Position numbers and translations under genes: made by a program
Shown: positions 15,052 through 20,803 of the stretch, piece by piece
Position numbering within the stretch: position 1 is the stretch's first letter
Layout: the number at the start of each line of letters is the position of its first letter
Virus record (IMG/VR): IMGVR_UViG_3300027849_000075
Location: 1 to 20,803 of that record
From: a virus
Direction: 5' to 3' (one strand)
Length of the DNA: 20,803 nt
The notes under the pieces: model-generated
Seen by the model: only the letters and a program-made list of their open reading frames with translations
What the model was told of the DNA's origin: nothing
Databases searched by the model: none

Positions 15052-17489
15052 TAAATAAGCCAAGATTCGGCTCTGGTGGTGGTTTTCCTAATCAGTTTGT
15101 ACCAGACGTTGAAAAAGACTCTACTGAATATGGTCTTCGTGTAGGTCAAGCTATAGAGTCGGAATGGTTCTCTAGAGACTACGGAAGTAGTATGTACGGA
15201 GAATTACGTTCAGAGTATTTGAAAAGAAGACTTTACGCAAGAGGAGATCAGCCTGTAGATAAATATAAAAACGAATTATCTGTTAATGGTGATTTGTCAT
15301 ATCTTAATTTAGATTGGACTCCAGTTCCAATTATACCTAAATTTGTTGATGTAGTTGTCAATGGTATAGCTAATAGATTACTAGATGTAAAGGTAGAAGC
15401 TGTAGATGATTTATCCTCTATGAAAAGGCAAATGTTTCGTAATGAAATGTACACTGATATGGTAGGTAAAGAAATACTTACTATGGTGAAGCAAGAAACT
15501 GGAGTTGATGCTTTTAATATGCCAGAAGACCAAGTTCCTGATACTGAAGAGGAATTAAATCTATATATGGATTTAAGGTATAAGCAAGCTATTGAGGTTG
15601 CTGAAGAAACTGCCATTAAAACAATAATGGAGATAAATGAATATGACGAGACTAAAAGAAGGATAGATGAGGATAATGTTGTTTTAGGTATATCTGCTTT
15701 GAAACATTCTTTTGATGTTCATGATGGTGTTAGAATAGAATATGTTGATCCAATTAATTTTGTTTATTCACCTACAGAAGACCCTAACTTTAGGGACTGT
15801 TATTATTTTGGTGAATTAAAGTCAGTTCATATTACAGAACTTAAGAAAATAAACCCAGACCTAACTCAAGAAGATATTGAAAGAATATCTAAACTAGCTA
15901 GTAGGTTTGATGGATATAAAAGCACTCAAAATTTACAAACACAAAGTGGATTAGATAAATCTAATGTTACTTTGTTATATTTCTGCTATAAGACAGATAA
16001 AGAGATTGTATATAAAGTAAAAGAAACTGTAAACGGTGGACAGAATCCAATAGAAAAAGATTCTTCATTTAATCCACCAGAAGAAGATCAAGAAAGATTT
16101 AAAAAAGTATCTAGAAGAATAGATGTTTGGTATGAAGGTGTATTAGTAATGGGTACTAATCAGTTGTTAAAGTGGGAGATTATGGCTAACATGGTTAGAC
16201 CTAAATCTGCTTTTCAAAGGGCGTTACCTCCATACATTGTTTCTGCAATTAAAATGTCTAAAGGAAATATAGATTCTTTAGTTAAAAGAATGATTCCTTT
16301 TGCAGATCAAATTCAACTAACTCACTTAAAATTACAACAAGTAGTTGCAAAGATGATACCAGATGGTGTATTTATAGATGCCGACGGTTTAAATAGTGTT
16401 GATTTAGGTAATGGAGCTTCATACAATCCTTCAGAAGCTTTATCTATGTACTTCCAAACTGGTAGTGTTATAGGTAGAAGTTATACAGAAGATGGTGATT
16501 TCAATAATGCTAGAGTTCCAATTCAAGAACTTACAAGTAGTGGCTCTAATGCTAAGATTCAAAGTCTTATTGCTATGTACAACTATCAGCTTAATATGAT
16601 TAGAGCTGTAACAGGTATCAATGAAGCGAGAGACGGTTCTTCTCCTGATGAATACTCTTTAGTAGGTGTTCAGAAATTAGCGGCTTTAAATAGTAATACA
16701 GCCACAAGACACGTTGTTCAATCTGGAATTACAATAACAAAAAGAATTGCTACTGCTGTTTCGTACAGGATATCTGATATTATGATGTATTCTGACTTTG
16801 CTGATGATTTTGCAAAAATGATTGGTAAAAACAACATGGAGGTTGTAGAAGAAATATTAGGAGTTCACTTGCATGATTTTGGTGTATTTATAGAAATAGA
16901 ACCAGATGAAGAAGAAAAAGCATTACTGGAACAAAACATTCAGCAATCTATTCAATCTAAAGTATTAGATTTAGATGATGCTATTGATGTAAGGGCTGTT
17001 AAAAATGTAACATTAGCAAATTCTTTACTGAAAATAAGAAAAAAGAAAAAAAGAAAAGAAGATTTAGATACTCAACAACAGAATATTCAAATGCAAAGCA
17101 AGGCTAATGCTGAATCAGCACAAGCAGCTTCTCAATCTAGAGTACAGGAAGAGCAACAAAAATCTCAAATGCAATCTCAAATGGCTCAAATGAAAAGTCA
17201 GCTAGAGATGCAGAGAATGCAAGCTGAAAAAGAAATACAAAAAGAGTTAATGCAGATGAAACATCAGTTTGATTTACAATTGAAACAGATGGAGGTTGAA
17301 AACGGTTCTAATAAAGAAAAGTATAAAGAAGATAGAAAGGATAGTAGGACAGATAAACAAGCTACTCAACAAAGTAAGTTGATTAGTCAAAGAAAAAAAG
17401 ACCTACCACCAGTTGACTTTAATACCGCAGGAGACGCTAACCAAGTAATGAATAATTTAGGTGGTCAGATAGCTCCAGAAAACATGTAG
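15048..17489 (+). CDS. Portal protein
   Basis: This 813-residue protein directly follows TerL with an ATGA overlap, the canonical position for the portal, the dodecameric ring through which DNA enters the capsid. Supporting features are an N-terminal stretch with TPVPIIPKFVDVVVNGIANRL near residues 90-110 and EYVDPINFVYSPTEDPNF near 228-246. A long helical core follows (MSKGNIDSLVKRMIPFADQ). After a lysine-rich patch (KIRKKKKRKE, about 662-672) there is a Gln/Met-rich coiled coil at about 674-753, then a loose Pro/Asn tail ending IAPENM. The length and Q-rich C-terminus resemble portals of large Bacteroidota phages. The coiled coil may form the barrel inside the capsid. The exact family is not verified. 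Confidence 0.85.
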   Translation: MINKPRFGSGGGFPNQFVPDVEKDSTEYGLRVGQAIESEWFSRDYGSSMYGELRSEYLKRRLYARGDQPVDKYKNELSVNGDLSYLNLDWTPVPIIPKFVDVVVNGIANRLLDVKVEAVDDLSSMKRQMFRNEMYTDMVGKEILTMVKQETGVDAFNMPEDQVPDTEEELNLYMDLRYKQAIEVAEETAIKTIMEINEYDETKRRIDEDNVVLGISALKHSFDVHDGVRIEYVDPINFVYSPTEDPNFRDCYYFGELKSVHITELKKINPDLTQEDIERISKLASRFDGYKSTQNLQTQSGLDKSNVTLLYFCYKTDKEIVYKVKETVNGGQNPIEKDSSFNPPEEDQERFKKVSRRIDVWYEGVLVMGTNQLLKWEIMANMVRPKSAFQRALPPYIVSAIKMSKGNIDSLVKRMIPFADQIQLTHLKLQQVVAKMIPDGVFIDADGLNSVDLGNGASYNPSEALSMYFQTGSVIGRSYTEDGDFNNARVPIQELTSSGSNAKIQSLIAMYNYQLNMIRAVTGINEARDGSSPDEYSLVGVQKLAALNSNTATRHVVQSGITITKRIATAVSYRISDIMMYSDFADDFAKMIGKNNMEVVEEILGVHLHDFGVFIEIEPDEEEKALLEQNIQQSIQSKVLDLDDAIDVRAVKNVTLANSLLKIRKKKKRKEDLDTQQQNIQMQSKANAESAQAASQSRVQEEQQKSQMQSQMAQMKSQLEMQRMQAEKEIQKELMQMKHQFDLQLKQMEVENGSNKEKYKEDRKDSRTDKQATQQSKLISQRKKDLPPVDFNTAGDANQVMNNLGGQIAPENM

Positions 17490-17499
17490 TTTTTTTAAC

Positions 17500-17507
17500 T
17501 AATTTTG
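17500..17507 (+). promoter_or_regulatory. Bacteroidota-type -7 promoter box (TAATTTTG)
   Basis: TAATTTTG fits TAnnTTTG and lies 25 bases before the ATG at 17533 in the 43-base gap between portal and scaffold-like gene, after a run of seven or eight T. No clear -33 element is visible. It is a candidate promoter boosting scaffold and capsid expression. Confidence 0.5.
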
Positions 17508-17516
17508 TAAAATAAT

Positions 17517-17528
17517 TTTAATCTAATC
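17517..17528 (+). promoter_or_regulatory. Leader motif TTTAATCTAATC before the scaffold-like gene
   Basis: This is one of three near-identical 12-mers placed just before start codons (see also 11522-11533 and 20111-20122). Here it ends four bases before the ATG at 17533. The function is unknown; there is no Shine-Dalgarno sequence at this start. Confidence 0.35.
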
Positions 17529-17532
17529 CAAT

Positions 17533-18648
17533 ATGAACAAAGACGATCAAGAAGTTGACTATAAGGTTGACTTATCAAAACCACCTGTAGAAAAACAGGC
17601 AGAAGAAAATAAAGAAGAAGATTCTGTTGAGGATCAAGTAACTGAATCTAGTGAAGAGGAAGTTGTAGAGCAACAGGTATCTGAAGAAAAAGAAGAGGTA
17701 AAGGAAGAACCAATACCTGTTTCTAAAGAAGAAATGATTGCAGAGTACCTTACTAATAAATATAGTATGGGTCTTGAAGATCTAGATGACGTTCTTTCAA
17801 ATAAAAATAAGAATACTCAAGTTTTGCCTGAAGAGGTTGAAAAGTATTTGAAATTTAAAGATGAAACCAAAAGAGGTTTAAAAGACTTTGTAAAAGCTAA
17901 TGAAGATTTTAGTGAATATGATGAGTCATCTTTATTAAAAGAATACTATAAACAATCTAATCCAGAGTTAGATGATTCTGATATTAATTACTTAATTGAA
18001 GATAGGTTTGCTTTAGATGAAAGTATCGATACCGATACAGATAGGAGAAAGAAAATTCTTGAGAAAAAACAAGAGCTATATAAAGCTAAACAGTATTTTG
18101 AGCAAACAAAGGAAAAATACAAAGCTCCGCTTGAGTCAAGCATGGAGGGTATTCCAGAGGAAGCAAAACAGGCTGTTGAATTTTATCAGCAATATAACGA
18201 TGAAAAGGCAAAAGAACAAGAGATTGTTTCTAAACAAAGGCAATCCTTTGAGCAGAAAACATCTAAGTTTTTTAACGATGAGTTCAAAGGTTTTGAATTT
18301 AAAATTGGGGAAAAAACTTTAAACTTTCAACCTAAAGACAAAGAAAAAGTTGTAGACAAGCAATTAAACTTGAACAACTTTATTAATTCGTTTTTAGATG
18401 ACAAAGGCGTTCTTAAGGATGCAAAGAAGTATCATACTGCTTTAAACATGGCTATGAACCCAGAGGCTTATGCTAAGTTCTTTTATGAACAAGGTAAATC
18501 TGATGCGGTGACTGAAGTGGTTAAAAACGGAAAGAATATAGATATGAATGTGCGTTCTAAGGTTGATTCATCAAAACCAGGAACAAAATTCAGAGTCGTC
18601 GATGGCGGTAATGGGTTTACTTCTGGATTAAGAATTAAAAAGAAATAA
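17533..18648 (+). CDS. Capsid scaffold-like protein
   Basis: This 371-residue, strongly acidic and helical protein lies between portal and capsid genes, the usual slot of the scaffold that guides procapsid assembly. Residues 1-65 are low-complexity Glu/Val/Ser/Gln (EEEVVEQQVSEEKEEVKEE). The middle is helical with coiled-coil potential (KKILEKKQELYKAKQYFEQTKEKY). Residues about 250-330 look more ordered, and the ending is basic (GLRIKKK), as in scaffolds that dock onto capsid protein through a positive C-terminus. There is no protease motif, so a separate or absent prohead protease is implied. Position and composition make the case; there is no diagnostic motif. The stop is 22 bases before the capsid ATG. 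Confidence 0.7.
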   Translation: MNKDDQEVDYKVDLSKPPVEKQAEENKEEDSVEDQVTESSEEEVVEQQVSEEKEEVKEEPIPVSKEEMIAEYLTNKYSMGLEDLDDVLSNKNKNTQVLPEEVEKYLKFKDETKRGLKDFVKANEDFSEYDESSLLKEYYKQSNPELDDSDINYLIEDRFALDESIDTDTDRRKKILEKKQELYKAKQYFEQTKEKYKAPLESSMEGIPEEAKQAVEFYQQYNDEKAKEQEIVSKQRQSFEQKTSKFFNDEFKGFEFKIGEKTLNFQPKDKEKVVDKQLNLNNFINSFLDDKGVLKDAKKYHTALNMAMNPEAYAKFFYEQGKSDAVTEVVKNGKNIDMNVRSKVDSSKPGTKFRVVDGGNGFTSGLRIKKK

Positions 18649-18670
18649 TAAACGCTAAAACAAATTTAAA

Positions 18671-20062
18671 ATGGCACAATCGATTAATTTTAACGGATCC
18701 GCAGGAGCACAAATCGGCGGTTCTACATCTCTAACACCAGCACCAGGGAAGAGTTTAGGTAACTCTAACTACCTTTCTAATGCTGATTATACATTCGCAC
18801 AACAACATTTACCAGACTTATATGAGCAAGAGTTTGAAAGATACGGTAATCGTACTGTAGCATCTTTCTTACGTATGGTAGGTGCTGAAATTCCTTCTTC
18901 TTCTGATTTAATCAAATGGAGTGAGCAAGGAAGATTACACGTACAAGCTTCTGGTACTGTTACAGACGCAGAAATAATTACTGTAGCTGGACATAGCTTT
19001 AGAGCTAACCAAACAGTTATTGTTTCTAAAACAGGAAGTCAAGCTAAATGTCTTATTACTGCTGTATCTACTGATACTATCACTGTTAAGACTTTTGCTT
19101 CTTTGGATTTATTCAACGTAGCAGGATCTGATGCTGCTGGCCCTTTTGATGACAATGATGCTGTAACACTTTTTGTGTTTGGTTCTGAATTTAAAAAAGG
19201 TTCTGCTGGAATGGTAGGTTCTTTAGAAGCTGATTTCGAAGCTAAAGAGAACAGTCCAATTATCATCAAAGACAAATACGAAGTATCTGGTTCTGAGATG
19301 GCACACGTTGGATGGGTAGAAGTAACTACTGAAGCTGGAGCAAATGGATACCTATGGTACTTAAAGTCTGAGTCTGAAACAAGATTAAGATTTGAAGACT
19401 ATTTAGAAACTTCAATGATTGAAGGAGAGCCTGCTGCTGCTGGTTCTGGAGCTGCAACTGCTGGTTACAAAGGTACAAAAGGTCTTTTCTATGAAGTAGA
19501 AAATGGCGGTAACGTAACTACAGGTACAATTGAATCAAGAGAAGATCTTGAGGATATCGCAAAAGTTCTTGATAAAGAAGGAGCTATTCAAGAAAATGTA
19601 ATGTTCGTTAACAGAGCAACATCTTTCGATGTAGATAAAGTATTAGCTGCACAGAACAACTCTGGAGCATCTACTGCATCTTATGGATTATTTGACAATG
19701 ACGAAGACATGGCATTAAACCTTGGATTCTCTGGATTCCGTATCGGGTATGACTTTTACAAGTCTGACTGGAAATACTTAAACGATGCTACTACTCGTGG
19801 TAACATTGGAGGTATTGATGGTATTGTTGTTCCTGCTGGAACAGTAACTGTTTACGATCAAATTCTTGGAGAAAACGCTAAGAGACCATTCTTACACGTT
19901 CGATACAGAGTATCTCCTACTGAAGACAGAAAGTATAAGTCTTGGGTAGTTGGTTCTGCTGGTGGAGCTGCAACTAGCGGTGATGACAAAATGGAAGTTC
20001 ACTTCTTGTCTGAGCGTGCTCTTTGTACAATGGGAGCTAATAACTTCATTTTAATGAAGTAG
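18671..20062 (+). CDS. Major capsid protein (HK97-fold expected)
   Basis: This 463-residue protein is the best candidate for the major head subunit. It lies after the scaffold-like gene, has a typical length, and is followed by a strong terminator. Residues 1-40 are Gly/Ser/Asn-rich and likely flexible. The conserved-looking segment DLYEQEFERYGNRTVASFLRM (from residue 49) has the look of an HK97-type N-arm/helix. Residues about 94-170 form a beta-rich insertion (GHSFRANQTVIVSKTG, TVKTFASLDLF). The core follows with YLKSESETRLRFEDYLE (from about 210) and FDNDEDMALNLGFSGFRIGYDFYKSDW. C-terminal ALCTMGANNFILMK closes the fold. Codons are more C-ending than in neighbouring genes (TTC, ATC, AAC, CGT), as often seen for a highly expressed product. 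An A-rich leader, not a Shine-Dalgarno sequence, precedes the ATG. Confidence 0.85.
   Translation: MAQSINFNGSAGAQIGGSTSLTPAPGKSLGNSNYLSNADYTFAQQHLPDLYEQEFERYGNRTVASFLRMVGAEIPSSSDLIKWSEQGRLHVQASGTVTDAEIITVAGHSFRANQTVIVSKTGSQAKCLITAVSTDTITVKTFASLDLFNVAGSDAAGPFDDNDAVTLFVFGSEFKKGSAGMVGSLEADFEAKENSPIIIKDKYEVSGSEMAHVGWVEVTTEAGANGYLWYLKSESETRLRFEDYLETSMIEGEPAAAGSGAATAGYKGTKGLFYEVENGGNVTTGTIESREDLEDIAKVLDKEGAIQENVMFVNRATSFDVDKVLAAQNNSGASTASYGLFDNDEDMALNLGFSGFRIGYDFYKSDWKYLNDATTRGNIGGIDGIVVPAGTVTVYDQILGENAKRPFLHVRYRVSPTEDRKYKSWVVGSAGGAATSGDDKMEVHFLSERALCTMGANNFILMK
20043..20060 (+). other. Perfect 18-base inverted repeat at the end of the capsid gene
   Basis: ACTTCATT and AATGAAGT are exact reverse complements separated by TT, covering the last capsid codons up to the stop. 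With so small a loop the top pairs would open. It could be an RNA 3'-end stabilising hairpin or chance in coding sequence. It lies 11 bases before the terminator stem. Confidence 0.6.
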
Positions 20063-20071
20063 TATTTACTT

Positions 20072-20108
20072 AAGGGGGACACTAATTAAGGTTTCCCCCT
20101 TTTTTTTT
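20072..20108 (+). terminator. Rho-independent-type terminator after the capsid gene
   Basis: AAGGGGGA (20072-20079) pairs perfectly with TCCCCCTT (20094-20101) across a 14-base loop. The second arm runs into a tract of nine T ending at 20108. The five G:C pairs stand out in this AT-rich genome. It lies between the capsid stop and the next ATG and should end or attenuate transcription after the capsid. Confidence 0.85.
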
Positions 20109-20110
20109 AA

Positions 20111-20122
20111 TTTAATCAAATC
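20111..20122 (+). promoter_or_regulatory. Leader motif TTTAATCAAATC before the post-capsid gene
   Basis: This is the third copy of the 12-mer seen at 11522 and 17517, ending nine bases before the ATG at 20132 and just after the terminator T-tract. No TAnnTTTG box is visible in the gap, so transcription of the next gene may come from read-through. Confidence 0.35.
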
Positions 20123-20131
20123 TTAAATAAA

Positions 20132-20749
20132 ATGGCAACAAGAAATGCAACAAAAGCGTTTGGATACAACTCAGTTCTTCCAAACCTAGAACAAAAACAG
20201 AGAATTTTCATTATTAGAGAAAATAAATCTCCAATCCGCTTAATGATCGCGGTTAAACATACATCAAGAAAACCACTTACATTTTTTGATGGAACACTAA
20301 ACAGAGCTCTTAGATATGCTACTAACCAACTTACTCCTTTTATGGATGAGCAAGATGGTGTTGTAACTTTAGAACCTATTGTATTTAACAATGGAAGCTT
20401 AGTTGTTCCTGATTGGAATGTTAATTTGCAGAAATTCTTATTAATTCACCCAGAGTTTAATAAAACTTTTTTTGAATTAGATAAAGAAGCAAATGCGAAT
20501 AAAGAGGTTGAAGATATTTATAGCGAGCTAGATGCACAAATAGCAGCTAAAAATCTTGACATTGATGACTTAGAGGCAATAGCTAGAGTATGTATGAAAG
20601 GTAATATTTCTAACATGACCTCATCAGAACTTAGAAGGGATATGATTATATGGGCTAAGAAAAATCCATTAGAATTCATGACTCTTTTAAATGACGAAAG
20701 CAGCGTGTATGATATCAGGTTCAAGACCACGCAATTATCAATTATATAA
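20132..20749 (+). CDS. Head-associated protein downstream of capsid (unknown function)
   Basis: This 205-residue protein (MATRNATKAFGYNSVLPN...) follows the capsid gene after a terminator. The N-terminal ~115 residues are a compact alpha/beta domain with SRKPLTFFDGTLNRALRYATNQ, then FMDEQDGVVTLEPIVFNNGSLVVPDWNVNLQKFLLIHP split by a Gly turn. The rest is acidic and helical (FELDKEANANKEVEDIYSEL, DIDDLEAIARV, SSELRRDMIIWAKKNP). I recall similar proteins next to capsid genes of Bacteroidota phages but cannot name the family. Candidate roles are a minor head, head-completion or capsid-decoration protein. No enzymatic motif is apparent. Confidence 0.75.
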   Translation: MATRNATKAFGYNSVLPNLEQKQRIFIIRENKSPIRLMIAVKHTSRKPLTFFDGTLNRALRYATNQLTPFMDEQDGVVTLEPIVFNNGSLVVPDWNVNLQKFLLIHPEFNKTFFELDKEANANKEVEDIYSELDAQIAAKNLDIDDLEAIARVCMKGNISNMTSSELRRDMIIWAKKNPLEFMTLLNDESSVYDIRFKTTQLSII

Positions 20750-20780
20750 ACATATATAAAAAATAATTAAAATAAAACAC

Positions 20781-20803
20781 ATGAAAAGAAGACAAACAGA
20801 ATA
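20781..20803 (+). CDS. Start of a further gene, cut by the window end
   Basis: An ATG at 20781 opens a frame (MKRRQTE...) that continues to the window edge. It is preceded by an A-rich leader (AATAAAACAC) like the other start sites here and lies 31 bases after the previous stop. Only seven complete codons are visible, so nothing can be said about function. Confidence 0.45.

Noticed and set aside
18017-18322. 101-codon forward open frame inside the scaffold-like gene
   Set aside because: It is an alternative frame over a Lys/Glu-rich region, giving an artificial Lys/Ser/Leu-rich peptide.
1-20803. CRISPR array, tRNA genes, integrase or attachment site
   Set aside because: No regularly spaced repeats, cloverleaf-like sequence or recombinase motifs were seen; intergenic space is too small for most of these.

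Overview
The window is 20.8 kb of one strand-coherent, AT-rich stretch of a tailed double-stranded DNA phage genome. Every credible gene is on the + strand. Genes are packed end to end, with stop/start overlaps of 1 to 23 bases or gaps of 1 to 70 bases, and I see no tRNA, integrase, CRISPR or insertion sequence. The host is most likely a member of the Bacteroidota (Flavobacteriia-like). The reasons are two TAnnTTTG-type boxes placed just upstream of genes, start codons mostly preceded by A-rich leaders rather than Shine-Dalgarno sequences, low GC, and Fn3-like repeats of the YRYRAVA type. The fibre modules (DLQIYHNGS, SDWNATTGDALILNKPT, FFDFVIKNGTNVRAGTV) are of the kind I associate with marine phages, so a marine or aquatic origin is my inference. 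The very long TerL and the long Q-rich portal would fit a crAss-like or other large flavophage group, but I cannot settle taxonomy without a search.

Bases 1-11075 are an adsorption/tail-fibre block. It begins with a fibre cut by the window edge, followed by three paralogous lectin-like (LamG/concanavalin-type) tail proteins with a small unknown gene between the first two. Next is a fibre ending in a Peptidase_S74 intramolecular chaperone, a small accessory gene, and a large beta-rich protein with Fn3-like repeats. These genes are so tightly coupled that they look like one transcription unit.

Bases 11076-15051 hold a promoter-like box, three small unknown genes (one a coiled coil), and a 185-residue protein that reads as a tandem GroES-fold co-chaperonin candidate. 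These are followed by a small helical protein in the terminase small subunit position and a 751-residue large terminase that lacks an ATG start.

Bases 15048-20803 are the head module: portal, a second promoter-like box, a scaffold-like protein, and the major capsid protein. A strong hairpin terminator follows, then a conserved-looking head-associated protein and the first codons of another gene. TerL pumps DNA through the portal into a shell built on the scaffold. The GroES-like protein, lying just upstream, could help fold the capsid protein. The fibre block would supply host recognition.
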